From positions 1-63,989 of the forward strand of contig JAFLJP010000136.1 of assembly GCA_022712945.1 (NCBI GenBank): a stretch of DNA of 63,989 bases, given 5' to 3'. Both the position numbers and the translations under genes were made by a program. This document shows, piece after piece, positions 17,900-27,271 of this stretch. Within the stretch, counting starts at the first letter, position 1; every line of letters begins with the position of its first letter. The notes beneath the pieces are model-generated. The model saw nothing but the letters and a program-made list of their open reading frames with translations, did no database searches and was not told where the DNA came from. This DNA comes from Gammaproteobacteria bacterium (GTDB taxonomy: Bacteria > Pseudomonadota > Gammaproteobacteria > RBG-16-57-12).

Positions 17900-18961
17900 A
17901 TGACCGCTAATGGTAGACACATTGGTGCGGATGCCCCCTCAACAGCTGCCGCAGTGAATGCGGAAGTTAGTGGATACCAGCTCTCAAGCTTCTTCAATAA
18001 ACAAGGGAAGCCAATGACTTTGGCAACGGTGCCCACCGATGTCTTCTCTTTGGTCGAAGTCGAAATCGACACCGTGGCCTATTACAGCGCACAGTATGAC
18101 CACATCATAAAAATGGCGGTGGTGGCTCTGAGTGAAGCCTTACGCAGCGCTGCCGAAAAACAGTTCATCAAGCATCCTGTCCCCCTCATTCTGGTTCTGC
18201 CAGAAGAGCATGAGAAAAAAAATTACATCCCCATTGATCTACTGATCCACAATTTATTGAAGCAGGAGCATTTACCCCTCAAGCAAGAGTGGATTCATTG
18301 CCTTGCCACCGGGCGTGCCGCAGGCATACAAGGGTTGGAGCTAACCCTGAATGCCCTCTACGAACAGGGGCATGACCACGTTCTGATCGGCGGCAGCGAC
18401 AGTTATTGGAATGCGGCACGTCTTGGGGCATTGGACAAAGATGAACGAGTACTGGCATCCAACAGGATGGATGGGTTTGCACCCGGTGAAGGTGCTGGGT
18501 TTCTGCTGTTGACCCGGCACCCGGAACAAGCCCTTTCTCACAACAACACTATCATTGCGCTATCCTCGCCCGGCATCAGCGAAGAGCCGGGCCACCTTTA
18601 TGCCAGTGAAGAGCAAACCTACCGTGGCGATGGGTTGGACCAGGCCTTTAAAGGTGCACTCAAAGACCACAGCGGTGCCGATATTCAGCGTATCTACTCC
18701 AGTATGAATGGCGAACACTACTGGGCCAAAGAGTTCGGTGTTGCGTTGTTGCGGAATCAGAGCCACTTTAAAGACCCGACCATCATGGCACATCCCGCCG
18801 ACTGTTATGGCGACCTGGGTGCCGCCGCTGGCCCCGTTTTAATCGGACTGGCCGCGACCCATCTGCTAAAACAAGCAGATGTTGCCAGCCATCTGGTATA
18901 CAGTTCTTCCGATGGCCCTTTCCGCGCGGCGGTAAGAGTCGAAAAGATCACCACAACATAA
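17900..18961 (+). CDS. Ketoacyl-synthase-like T6SS accessory protein, copy 2, N-terminally altered
   Basis: 353 residues from ATG 17900 (an in-frame TTG at 17876 is the only earlier start). From 'IGADAPSTAAAVNAEVSGY' onward it follows copy 1 closely, including the cysteine-less loop 'LATGRAAGIQGLELT' and 'DGFAPGEGAGFLLL'. The first strand of the fold ('KAYIAGIGMITS' in copy 1) is absent and replaced by unrelated residues, and no good ribosome binding site is visible. Bases 17920-17997 are identical to 14173-14250, while the rest is clearly diverged. It may be a decapitated, possibly non-functional copy, or a product of recombination with copy 1. Confidence 0.7.
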   Translation: MTANGRHIGADAPSTAAAVNAEVSGYQLSSFFNKQGKPMTLATVPTDVFSLVEVEIDTVAYYSAQYDHIIKMAVVALSEALRSAAEKQFIKHPVPLILVLPEEHEKKNYIPIDLLIHNLLKQEHLPLKQEWIHCLATGRAAGIQGLELTLNALYEQGHDHVLIGGSDSYWNAARLGALDKDERVLASNRMDGFAPGEGAGFLLLTRHPEQALSHNNTIIALSSPGISEEPGHLYASEEQTYRGDGLDQAFKGALKDHSGADIQRIYSSMNGEHYWAKEFGVALLRNQSHFKDPTIMAHPADCYGDLGAAAGPVLIGLAATHLLKQADVASHLVYSSSDGPFRAAVRVEKITTT

Positions 18962-18980
18962 GCAGGTAAGGAATTCTCCA

Positions 18981-20360
18981 ATGGAAAACGGTGAAAATTC
19001 AGCAACCGCAGAGATCCCCGAAGAGCCGGAAGCGGAACAGGAAACAATCGAAATTGACTTTAACCTGTTTTTTGACGGCACCTTGAATAACCGCACCAAC
19101 ATTGATCAGCGACTGATGGCCGCAGAAGAGCTGGCAGACGACGCCGAACGCGAAGCGGCTGATGAGCTAAAAAAGAACATGTCGCCAGAGCAGATAGAAG
19201 AAGTTAAAGCCGTGTATGAAAAATACGGCGGTAAAAAGAACAGTTATGCGGGTGCCTACAGTAACGTCGTCAAATTGGAAAAATATATTAAAGCAGACGC
19301 GAACTCCGCTGAAAAACTAGTGTTGAAATCCTATGTTGAAGGAATTGGCACCGTAGACAAAAAGAAAGACAAACTGCGAGGTTATGCGATCGGCACTGGA
19401 CCCTCGGGGGTTAAGGCGAAAGTCACCGCAGGCCTGCGTGAAGCGGCGCAAAAAATCGAAAAAAATCTTCATGACAAAGATACAATGATTACCACACTCA
19501 CCTTTAACCTGTTTGGTTTCAGTCGCGGTGCGGCGGCGGCGCGCCATTTTATCCACGAAGTGCTATTCTCCCGGCCAATTATCGAACAACTCAAGGCACT
19601 GAAGTATCAGGTGGGTGAGGTGAAGATCGGTTTTACCGGGCTGTTTGATACCGTCTCCTCCCACGGGCTCTCTTTCTCCAACGACACCGGTGCGCTGAAC
19701 CTGGATGCCATCATCCACGCCCAAAATGTTGTGCAGCTGACCGCCGCCGATGAGCACCGGAAAAATTTCTCACTCACCGACATCAAGAGCGCTGGTGGCA
19801 ACGGCCAGGAGATTTTTTTACCCGGTGTGCACTCCGATATTGGTGCTGGATATCGTGATGGCGAGGGTGAATCGCAAGTAGTGTTGTGGGCCAGCGGTGT
19901 TTTTACAGCGCTGAAAAAAGCCGAAAAAGAGAGAAACCGCTTGGTTGCCGCCAAATGGTATAAAGCAGAAGAGCTAACCCTTCTTGCTACCCCCAACAAC
20001 GGGGTCATTCTACAAGCCGCGCGTGATAGCATCAGCAACCGTTACAGCCGCATACCACTGCATATTATGGCCGATCTTGCACGGGAGCCGGAGAATAAGA
20101 TCAGTTTTGATGACGAGATTGAAGATAGTGAAAAAATCCCCCCGATACTGGAGCTGGCCCAGCAGGAGATTAAGGCCTATGTTGATCAGCACAAAGGCAA
20201 GGGCTGCCGCACCTCCGAGGCCGCGCACTGGCATGATAATGAACGTTCCTGGTTGCGTGATTTACGCTATGGCTATTTCCATTTTTCCGCCAAACTGGCG
20301 TTTGGTCATGGGCCGCGCTATATCGGTGGTCAACGCCGGCGGATGACCTATGGCGGGTAA
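18981..20360 (+). CDS. Tle1-like DUF2235 phospholipase-type T6SS effector, copy 2
   Basis: 459 residues and a paralogue of the effector at 15246. It shows 'FFDGTLNNRTNID', the elbow GFSRG at residues 179-183 (Ser181), 'TGLFDTVSSHG', 'TAADEHRKNFSLTDI', 'GVHSDIGAGYRD' and a C-terminal 'GYFHFSAKLAFGHGPRY'. All catalytic-type motifs are kept, so it looks intact. Similarity is high around the catalytic core and low in the N-terminal 170 residues and the segment after the Asp loop, as expected for diversified effectors. It overlaps the next gene by 11 bases. No signal peptide. Confidence 0.87.
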   Translation: MENGENSATAEIPEEPEAEQETIEIDFNLFFDGTLNNRTNIDQRLMAAEELADDAEREAADELKKNMSPEQIEEVKAVYEKYGGKKNSYAGAYSNVVKLEKYIKADANSAEKLVLKSYVEGIGTVDKKKDKLRGYAIGTGPSGVKAKVTAGLREAAQKIEKNLHDKDTMITTLTFNLFGFSRGAAAARHFIHEVLFSRPIIEQLKALKYQVGEVKIGFTGLFDTVSSHGLSFSNDTGALNLDAIIHAQNVVQLTAADEHRKNFSLTDIKSAGGNGQEIFLPGVHSDIGAGYRDGEGESQVVLWASGVFTALKKAEKERNRLVAAKWYKAEELTLLATPNNGVILQAARDSISNRYSRIPLHIMADLAREPENKISFDDEIEDSEKIPPILELAQQEIKAYVDQHKGKGCRTSEAAHWHDNERSWLRDLRYGYFHFSAKLAFGHGPRYIGGQRRRMTYGG

Positions 20361-21420
20361 CGCTTTAAGCCGAAGGCGCCTGTTTTTTACACTATTAATG
20401 GTGCTCACCACTCACGCCACCACAGGAGTCGCAGCAGAGATGACAAAATTCGAATGGCAGGCCACTGAAAGCGGCCCCCGCTACTACCCGATGAAGATTA
20501 TTTCAGGCAACCTGGAATACCACGATGGCAGCGGCGCCACCTATGTGCCCGACGGGGTCAACCTGAACCACGGCTGGGGCAAGGGGGTCTCATCGCATGT
20601 GATTGGTGATGGCATCAACATCAACCCGTTGCCCAACCGCCTGACGATCAGTTTTTTCTCCTACACCGACAACCAGTTTTATCGGGGTGACTTTGAATTG
20701 CCCTATGAGAAAATATTAGGGCTGTTTCAAGCAGGTCATTATAGCCCGAATCGGGAAGGGAAAATCACCTACGACAGTATCGTTGTCGGTGTCGCCCCCG
20801 GCGGTGTCGTCGCGGTGTGGTTATGGGGGATCGAAAAAAACACCGAAGTTTTTTTTGGCCAGGCGGAAAAGGCGGATACTCCGTGGAGTCGGTTAACGGG
20901 AGCAACACATATATCACGGGAAGAGTTTGTTCAAAGAAGAATCAAAGGCTCTCTCGAAACCCCCGAGCGCATCGAAGCCCTGCGTAAAAACGGGGTACCG
21001 GTGGGGCTGTGGGAGCGTTACCGCACCCGCTACCCGTGGCAGCCGCTGTTTGCCGGTATGAAATTGATGAAGCGAAAAGGGGTACAAGCGATCACCTATT
21101 TCAACGGTGAACGAGACTATTTTCACCTGCCATTGAGCAAAGAGATAGCCGAGAGCCGCCGTGCGGTACCGAGTTCGATGCGGGTTTACTGGGATAACCC
21201 GACGGGGCGCAATCAACTGTTTATATTAACCTTTGATGAAAATGAGATTCTGGAGGCTTTCGAGACGCTGGGCAAAAGCGGCCTGCCGATCACGTTTGAG
21301 TTCTCCATGCGCCGGGATGAAGATGGGGTGCGCCGGCTGCACTTTATTGTGCATACGGAAAAAGAGCGAGTGATCCTGAAAAAAACAGCGCTTAAAGCGT
21401 ATGGGGCAAAGGATAAATAA
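20350..21420 (+). CDS. DUF2931-type exported protein, putative immunity protein, copy 2
   Basis: 356 residues with an N-terminal signal peptide (about 1-30, ending TTGVAA). The body is 'MTKFEWQATESGPRYYPMKI', 'GWGKGVSSHVIGDG', 'NRLTISFFSYTDNQFY', 'VAPGGVVAVWLWG' and 'EVFFGQAEKAD', the same pattern as the copy at 16679. It starts inside the end of the effector gene, which implies coupled synthesis with it. Likely the periplasmic immunity partner of effector copy 2. Confidence 0.74.
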   Translation: MAGNALSRRRLFFTLLMVLTTHATTGVAAEMTKFEWQATESGPRYYPMKIISGNLEYHDGSGATYVPDGVNLNHGWGKGVSSHVIGDGININPLPNRLTISFFSYTDNQFYRGDFELPYEKILGLFQAGHYSPNREGKITYDSIVVGVAPGGVVAVWLWGIEKNTEVFFGQAEKADTPWSRLTGATHISREEFVQRRIKGSLETPERIEALRKNGVPVGLWERYRTRYPWQPLFAGMKLMKRKGVQAITYFNGERDYFHLPLSKEIAESRRAVPSSMRVYWDNPTGRNQLFILTFDENEILEAFETLGKSGLPITFEFSMRRDEDGVRRLHFIVHTEKERVILKKTALKAYGAKDK

Positions 21421-21475
21421 TTGATAAAGAAAATCGGGGTAAAACAGAACAGATGTTTTGATGCAGAGGCGATGA

Positions 21476-22543
21476 TTGTTGCTGGGTAACACTCGGGGGC
21501 GACTGTTTTTTGTGTTGTTTATGGTGCTGATGAGTCACGCCACCACAGGAGTCACAGCAAACATGACGAAATTTGAATGGCAAGCCACTGAAAGCGGCCC
21601 CCGCTACTACCCGATGGAAATTATTTCAGGCAACCTGGAATACCACGATGGCAGCGGTGCCACCTATGTGCCCGACGGGGTCACGTTGAATCACGGCTGG
21701 GGCAAAGGGGTCTCATCGCATGTGATTGGCGATGGCATCAACATCAACCCGTTGCCCAACCGCCTGACGATTAGCTTTTTTTCCTACACTGAAAACCAGT
21801 TTTACCAGGGCGATTTTGAGTTGCCCTATGAGAAAATCCACGCGCTGTTTCAAACGGGTCACTATAGCCCGAACCGGGAAGGAACGATCACTTATGACAG
21901 TATCGTCGTCGGCGTCGCCCCCGGCGGTGCGGTCGCAGTGTGGTTATGGGGAATTGAAAAAAACACCGAAGTTTTTTTTGGCCAGGCAGAAAAGGCGGAT
22001 ACTCCGTGGAGTCGATTAACGGGGGCAACACACATGTCGCGGGAAGAGTATGTTCGGCTGGAGATAGAAGAATCCCTCGAAACCCCCGAGCGCATCGAAG
22101 CCCTGCGTAAAAACGGCGTGCCTATTGGTCTGTGGGAGCGTTACCGCACCCGCTACCCGTGGCAGCCGTTTTTTACCGGTATGAAATTGATGAAGGATGC
22201 TGGCATACAGGAGATTCACTATTTCAATGGTGAACGGGATTACCTTCATTTTCCGCTGAGCAAAGAGATAGCCGAGAGCCACCGTGCGGTGCCGAGTTTT
22301 ATGCGGGTTTACTGGGATAACCCGAGTGGCCGAAACCAGGCGTTTTTATTGAATTTTGACGAAGCCGAAATTATCAGTGCATTTCCAACCCTAGGCAAAA
22401 GCGGCCTGCCGATCACGTTTGAGTTTTCCATGCGCCGGGATGAAGATGGCGTGCGCCGGCTGCACTTTATTGTACATACGGAAAAAGAGCGAGTGATCCT
22501 GAAAAAGACGAGTCTTAAAGCGTATGGTGTGAGGGATGAATAG
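21476..22543 (+). CDS. DUF2931-type exported protein, putative immunity protein, copy 3
   Basis: About 355 residues, strikingly similar to the preceding gene over its whole length (by eye well over 80% identical), so a recent tandem duplication. The signal peptide is retained ('LFFVLFMVLMSHATTGVTA'). The start is uncertain: TTG 21476 aligns with the start of copy 2, TTG 21479 is also possible, and the nearby ATG 21472 is out of frame. There is no effector of its own; it may be a spare or orphan immunity gene. Confidence 0.72.
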   Translation: MLLGNTRGRLFFVLFMVLMSHATTGVTANMTKFEWQATESGPRYYPMEIISGNLEYHDGSGATYVPDGVTLNHGWGKGVSSHVIGDGININPLPNRLTISFFSYTENQFYQGDFELPYEKIHALFQTGHYSPNREGTITYDSIVVGVAPGGAVAVWLWGIEKNTEVFFGQAEKADTPWSRLTGATHMSREEYVRLEIEESLETPERIEALRKNGVPIGLWERYRTRYPWQPFFTGMKLMKDAGIQEIHYFNGERDYLHFPLSKEIAESHRAVPSFMRVYWDNPSGRNQAFLLNFDEAEIISAFPTLGKSGLPITFEFSMRRDEDGVRRLHFIVHTEKERVILKKTSLKAYGVRDE

Positions 22544-22585
22544 GAGGGTTTGCTATTCTGGTTACGCCCACAAAACGGAAAAATA

Positions 22586-23572
22586 ATGGAAATACTCGTA
22601 TGTTTTTTAATCGTTCCGGCCATCATGTTCATGGCAGCGCTGGTGACGATATATCAGCATGGATTAATTGCCGTCACATTGTGGAGTGTTTTGGGTGCAC
22701 TGTATGCAGGTGTGATTTTTCAGCTCTTTAAAGGTTTTGGTGATCCCCTTGGTAGAACCCCCAGTTTTGAGTGGCTGGGAATTTTCAGAGTCTCATTTTC
22801 TGCATTGGTATTAATCGCTATAACGCTAATGATCTATTATGCTGCCGTCCACTTCCTTAAAAGTGGCAGCTACCTATTTGCTTCGTTTTTTCTTGTTCTA
22901 ACATTAATGCTTCCTCTGACTTTTGTGCTGACTGAAGGATTTAGTCCATCCAGCTTTAAAAACTTGATCGTCTCTTTAGACAAAAAAAATCCATTTAAAA
23001 ATACTTATGAAAGAAATGATAAGGCTTTAAAAACTGCCTTTAATGGCGTGTTGAATAATAAAAAGTCGATACGATCATTTATCAATGTCTCTTCCAAAAT
23101 AGCCAAAAACAGCCCCTATGCCAAGAGGCTCTCTTTTCAGTTTGCCAATTATTCAACAAAAATTTTAATCAATCGCTTAAAACATGAGGATTATGATTCC
23201 GCTGAAAAAATAGTTGATAATTACATCGATAATATTCTTCCTTTCGCTGGATACCATATAAAAATAAATGATTTAGCGGGTAATGCACTGGCTTTAAGTG
23301 CATTAAATAATGATGAAAGAATCAGCCAAAAGGTGATGGATAAGCTATTGGGGGAAAACTTTGATCTTAATAGGACGAATAACCCCATATTATTATTTAA
23401 TCTGGCTTGTCATTACGCATTGCACAGACAGAAGAAAATGATGCTTCAATCTATCGAGCGAGCGCTCTCCCAAGGTAAAAAATCAGCCCAGTTTTTATCA
23501 GACCCTGATTTTAAGTATTACCTGGAGGATGAGGACTTTGTTGCTTTATTGCAGACAAAAGAGAAAACTTAG
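22586..23572 (+). CDS. Membrane protein with TPR end-of-group domain
   Basis: 328 residues from ATG 22586 (an upstream in-frame TTG at 22550 lies too close to the GGAGGG at 22543 to use it). Four hydrophobic segments fill the first ~120 residues, followed by a soluble helical part. The end 'LLFNLACHYALHRQKKMMLQ' followed by 'FLSDPDFKYYLEDEDFVALL' is the signature of the TPR end-of-group domain. The gene has noticeably lower GC content than the effector genes before it and converges on the minus-strand operon, 13 bases away. Function unknown. Confidence 0.7.
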   Translation: MEILVCFLIVPAIMFMAALVTIYQHGLIAVTLWSVLGALYAGVIFQLFKGFGDPLGRTPSFEWLGIFRVSFSALVLIAITLMIYYAAVHFLKSGSYLFASFFLVLTLMLPLTFVLTEGFSPSSFKNLIVSLDKKNPFKNTYERNDKALKTAFNGVLNNKKSIRSFINVSSKIAKNSPYAKRLSFQFANYSTKILINRLKHEDYDSAEKIVDNYIDNILPFAGYHIKINDLAGNALALSALNNDERISQKVMDKLLGENFDLNRTNNPILLFNLACHYALHRQKKMMLQSIERALSQGKKSAQFLSDPDFKYYLEDEDFVALLQTKEKT

Positions 23573-23585
23573 GGAAGCAACTGTT

Positions 23586-23852
23586 TTACCTTTTGTTTTT
23601 AGTCTCTTCCCCGAGGTTTCTGGGTATCACAGGCTCAAACGCATCACCGAACAGACTGTGCAAAATGAGTGTTTTCTCTTTTTGCTGCTCTGTTTTCAGC
23701 TCTTGCCAAGGGACGATGTAAAGTACCTGGGGCAGCTCTTTATTGCCTTTAATAAAGGTGGTCTCCATCTCCACTTCATCCTCCTCTGCAATGAGCTGGT
23801 TGCTGGCGGTTAACATTAAAACCGCAGTGATCAGGGTTGTCAGGATTTTCAT
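23586..23852 (-). CDS. Small exported protein of unknown function at the end of the T6SS/TPR operon
   Basis: 88 residues. The N-terminus 'MKILTTLITAVLMLTASNQLIA' is a clear signal peptide. The remaining ~65 residues are charged ('EEDEVEMETTFIKGNKELP'), with a central 'QVLYIVPWQEL'. The start overlaps the upstream TPR lipoprotein stop by 4 bases (ATGA), so it belongs to the same operon and is very probably real. The family was not recognised. Confidence 0.72.
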   Translation of the reverse strand: MKILTTLITAVLMLTASNQLIAEEDEVEMETTFIKGNKELPQVLYIVPWQELKTEQQKEKTLILHSLFGDAFEPVIPRNLGEETKNKR

Positions 23853-24478
23853 GTATCACCTTGTGGCAGGTTGCGTTTCAGCTCTTTTACCCAGATGCTG
23901 GTTTTTTTATCCTGCTGGTCTGATAAGCTCAGATAGCGCTGGTAATGGATGACCGCTTTTGCAATCTCTTGTAGATAGACATCATAGAGCAGGGCCAGGT
24001 TGTAGTGAGCCAGGGCGTAATCTGGTTTGTTTGTTATCGCTTTCTGGTAGTAGTTTTTTGCTTTGTTGATGTTGCCTTTTCGCTGTTCGATAACCCCGGC
24101 TATATTGAGTGCCTGTGCCATTTTCGGGTTTTTATCGAGCGCGATTTTCACCTTGTTTTCGGCCTCTTGATAACGGTTTTGTTTGATATGAATGAGCGCC
24201 AGATTGGCCCATGGCCCTGCCAGTTCGGCATCTATTTTGGTTATTTTCTGGAAAGACTTTTCGGCTGTTTCATAGTCGCTGTCATTAAGTTCAGTGACCG
24301 CTTTCTGGTAAAGGGTGGTCAGGTTGTCTGCTGGTGACTGTTGGCTACTTGTCTGTTGCGTTTCGGTTAATGGCTCGGTGGCTGACTTTTGGACTGGCGC
24401 TGACGCACAGCCCACAAGCAGCAGGGCGGGGATGGATAGCAGGCATAAAAATTTAGTGTAGTACATTGATATATCCAT
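23849..24478 (-). CDS. TPR-repeat outer-membrane-type lipoprotein
   Basis: 209 residues (or 205 from an internal ATG at 24466). The lipobox LLVGC ends a hydrophobic signal, so it is a predicted lipoprotein; residue +2 is Ala, which favours the outer membrane. After a Ser/Thr/Gln-rich linker come about three TPRs ('AGPWANLALIHIKQNRYQEA', 'AQALNIAGVIEQRKGNINKA', 'ALAHYNLALLYDVYLQEIAKA'). It overlaps the upstream large TPR gene by 26 bases. Similar small TPR lipoproteins accompany TolQ/ExbD/AgmX gene sets elsewhere. Confidence 0.8.
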   Translation of the reverse strand: MDISMYYTKFLCLLSIPALLLVGCASAPVQKSATEPLTETQQTSSQQSPADNLTTLYQKAVTELNDSDYETAEKSFQKITKIDAELAGPWANLALIHIKQNRYQEAENKVKIALDKNPKMAQALNIAGVIEQRKGNINKAKNYYQKAITNKPDYALAHYNLALLYDVYLQEIAKAVIHYQRYLSLSDQQDKKTSIWVKELKRNLPQGDT

Positions 24479-27266
24479 CCAGCCTGGCTTCGCGCTGGTA
24501 TCTTACTGGGAACAACTTTTTAAGTTGTGTGTGGCTTTTCTGAATCCATTCGTCGTAAATATCATTTTTAACGTAGGTGAGGTTGATCTCATAGAATTCA
24601 ATGGCTTTCTCTTCAAAGGGGAAGGCCTGGTCTTCGATCAGGATTTGATACTGTTCCCGTTCATCATCATTCAGGTTGTCGGGCTGTTCGGATTCAAGCA
24701 GGGCGATGCTGAACTCATTGTAGATGTCGGCAATTGAGTGGGTCGCTTCTGTGGCGGTTTCTGCCACATTGTAGGATGAGGCACGCCCGTATAAATTTAC
24801 CGCTTGCTGCATGGCAGATTTTTTCTTTCTCAGGCTTCTCTTTAGTGGCAGGCGTAACTTGGTGCTTGAGTACTCAATGTGGCTTTTTCTTGCTAGGTGG
24901 AGGGCGGCGGAGGAGGCGATAAAGCGGGTTCGCTCTGTTCTCAGTGAGTTTGATGCTTTTTTATCTTCCTGGACAATGCTGTTTTGCCACTGATTGACTT
25001 TTTCGCTGTTGCTGTTCAGTTTATACAGGGTCACGAGTTTAAACAGGGACTCTAAGTATTGCGGGAATGGGCGGCGAAAGTTTTTTGCATAGGTTTCAAA
25101 TGAGCGTATCGCGGATGGGTACGCTTTATTTGACTCGTAGAGTTCTCCCGCTTTCCACAGGGCTGCTTTACGGTAGGCTCTATCTTGTTGGTTGTTTGCC
25201 AGTTTTTCCAGCTCTTTTGCGGCGGCGATATCCTGTTTGGAGTTCAGGTAGGCGGCGGTCAGTTTTTTGGTGACATCGTATGCATCTTTATGCTGCGGAT
25301 ATAGGCGTTGGAAGGTTTTTGCGTACTGTATTGATTCATTCCAAAGTTCTTTTTCCATGGCGAGTAGAACCGCATCGTACATTCCGGTTGCTGCCATTTT
25401 TGCGGTTGGTACCACTTGTGATATTCGGGTGTAGTGCCGAAGTGCGCTGTGAATTTCTTCCCTTTTTCTGGCTGACTCTCCTTGGTAATAGATGGCTAGG
25501 GCTAGGCCATTGATGATGGCGGAATCACTTCTCCAGACCGGGTTATAATCTTTCAATACGGTGTGGTATATGTTTTCGGCATCTTCATATTGCGCCAGTT
25601 TGAAGTAGGAGTGTCCTTTTATGGTGTTCACTTTTATCGCTATTGAGCGCTGGCTCTTGCCGGTGGCCAGTTCGGTCAGCCTAATCGTTTTTTTGAATAG
25701 TTGGTTTTCGTAGGCAAGCTCACTGGCGTGGAGAATGATATTGGCGGTGTGCTTGTCATTTGGGTATTGCTGACCATACAGGGTTGAGAAGTGGATGAGC
25801 TTCTCTATCCATGACAATCTCTCTTTATCCCTCTTCTCTGAAGCGGATAAGGTTGATGCCAGCCGGATCGATTCATAGGCTGAGTTTTTGTCTATGATGA
25901 TGTTTGAGTCGTAGGCCGCCAGCTCATAATGCTTCAGGGCATCGGTGTCGTTTTTATTGCTGGCGAGAAGCGAGGCGTACAAGAAGTGAATGTTATCTTT
26001 TCTGGAGTGAGATGAGTAGTGCTCAAGGTAGTTTTCATACCAGCGTTTGGTATTGGCGTAATCACTTGCCTTACCTGTTTTAAGGTATGTGTTGTGGTAG
26101 TTGGCGGTGATCGTCAGGATATGCTCGCGAAGCGATTTTTTTATCTTTTTAAAGATTCGTGGGTTGTTCTCCTCTCTCTTTTTCCAGTACTCACTGCTGG
26201 GGTGATAAGTGGCATAAAATGTTTCCAGCGCGTTGTTCATTCTTGAGGAAAAGCCTGCCGATTTCCAGATCTCGATGACGTTGAGTAGCGCCTCTGGCAC
26301 ATGCTTGGATCTCGGGTTGTGTTTTGCAAAGTAGTGCAAAGTAGTGACGGCATCGCTGTTGCGCTCTTCCCGAAGATAAATATTGCTCAGGTGTGTGTAT
26401 ATGGGGTAGAGGTGTTTGAAGTCGGGGTTCTCTTTGACGTGATATTGGACCGATTCGGCACCTTCCATATATGAAAATGAGAGGCCGATGGCACGAAAAT
26501 ATTCGTTAAACAGCTCTTTTTTTGATCCACTGAGTGTTGGGTATTCATCGAATGCGTTGAGGTTGACGGCCTGAAAAAAATCATCAATCGCTTCGAAGTA
26601 GAACGCCTGTTTAAAGCGAGACCAGCCCCGTTTATAGAGTGATTTTTCGTAAAAAACAGTCTGTTTTTTTGAGCCAATAACATCGGTGTATCTATCTTCA
26701 GCCAGCGCATAGTCTCTTTCGCTAAAGGCATTTTCAGCGAGGCGGAATTGGCTTTCAATAAAATATTTTGATTGAGGGTTTTTTTCAGCCAGTTTTTCCA
26801 GGTTGTCATGGCTGTTTTCAGTATCGCCCTGCTGGTCATAGGCTTTGGCCAGTTGGTAGAGGGTTTTGTCATTGTTTTCATGGTCTGGATAGTCACGGAG
26901 TGCGGTGCTCAGTAGTTCGATGGTTCTCTCCAGCTTTGCATTGTAAAGGTTGTCACTTGCCTGTTCGACCGCATCACTGTTCTGCTCATTTCTATTTTTT
27001 AACATCTGTTCGGATAACTCAAATTCCAGTGCGGCGAGTCGGCTCAGTGCATTTACTCTTGATTTATCATTTTTTGAGGCGTGCTCTAAATAGGTGGCGT
27101 AGGCTTGGCGAATATCCTCATTTGATTTGGAGACCGACGATGTGTCGTCTGTGGATGTCGGGGCGCTACTAACGTCAAGTTCCGCCAGCGTTATGCGTTT
27201 GACCGCAGGTGTTCCACAGGCGGTTAAGAGCGTAATAATGGTAAGAGAGATTAATATGTGGTGCAT
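24453..27266 (-). CDS. Large TPR-repeat lipoprotein
   Basis: 937 residues. 'LTIITLLTACGTPAVKRITL' is a signal peptide with lipobox LTAC. Nearly the whole mature protein is helical TPR-like repeat, e.g. 'KTLYQLAKAYDQQGDTENSH', 'FIESQFRLAENAFSERDYAL', 'GHSYFKLAQYEDAENIYHTV' and 'ALWKAGELYESNKAYPSAIR'. It should be an envelope-anchored periplasmic scaffold. It starts 5 bases after the preceding TPR gene and shares the operon with clpV. The long TPR protein of AgmX/TolQ-type gene sets is the closest functional parallel; the role here is inferred. Confidence 0.82.
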   Translation of the reverse strand: MHHILISLTIITLLTACGTPAVKRITLAELDVSSAPTSTDDTSSVSKSNEDIRQAYATYLEHASKNDKSRVNALSRLAALEFELSEQMLKNRNEQNSDAVEQASDNLYNAKLERTIELLSTALRDYPDHENNDKTLYQLAKAYDQQGDTENSHDNLEKLAEKNPQSKYFIESQFRLAENAFSERDYALAEDRYTDVIGSKKQTVFYEKSLYKRGWSRFKQAFYFEAIDDFFQAVNLNAFDEYPTLSGSKKELFNEYFRAIGLSFSYMEGAESVQYHVKENPDFKHLYPIYTHLSNIYLREERNSDAVTTLHYFAKHNPRSKHVPEALLNVIEIWKSAGFSSRMNNALETFYATYHPSSEYWKKREENNPRIFKKIKKSLREHILTITANYHNTYLKTGKASDYANTKRWYENYLEHYSSHSRKDNIHFLYASLLASNKNDTDALKHYELAAYDSNIIIDKNSAYESIRLASTLSASEKRDKERLSWIEKLIHFSTLYGQQYPNDKHTANIILHASELAYENQLFKKTIRLTELATGKSQRSIAIKVNTIKGHSYFKLAQYEDAENIYHTVLKDYNPVWRSDSAIINGLALAIYYQGESARKREEIHSALRHYTRISQVVPTAKMAATGMYDAVLLAMEKELWNESIQYAKTFQRLYPQHKDAYDVTKKLTAAYLNSKQDIAAAKELEKLANNQQDRAYRKAALWKAGELYESNKAYPSAIRSFETYAKNFRRPFPQYLESLFKLVTLYKLNSNSEKVNQWQNSIVQEDKKASNSLRTERTRFIASSAALHLARKSHIEYSSTKLRLPLKRSLRKKKSAMQQAVNLYGRASSYNVAETATEATHSIADIYNEFSIALLESEQPDNLNDDEREQYQILIEDQAFPFEEKAIEFYEINLTYVKNDIYDEWIQKSHTQLKKLFPVRYQREARLDGYINVLH

Positions 27267-27271
27267 GACGA

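Noticed and set aside
17244..17903. 219-codon frame overlapping the DUF2931 gene at 16679
   Set aside because: Alternative frame of a well-supported gene with Arg/Pro/Cys-rich shadow composition.
14114..18961. KAS-like genes as fatty-acid or polyketide synthases
   Set aside because: The nucleophile cysteine is missing in both copies, there is no acyl carrier protein or acyltransferase nearby, and the context is a T6SS effector island.
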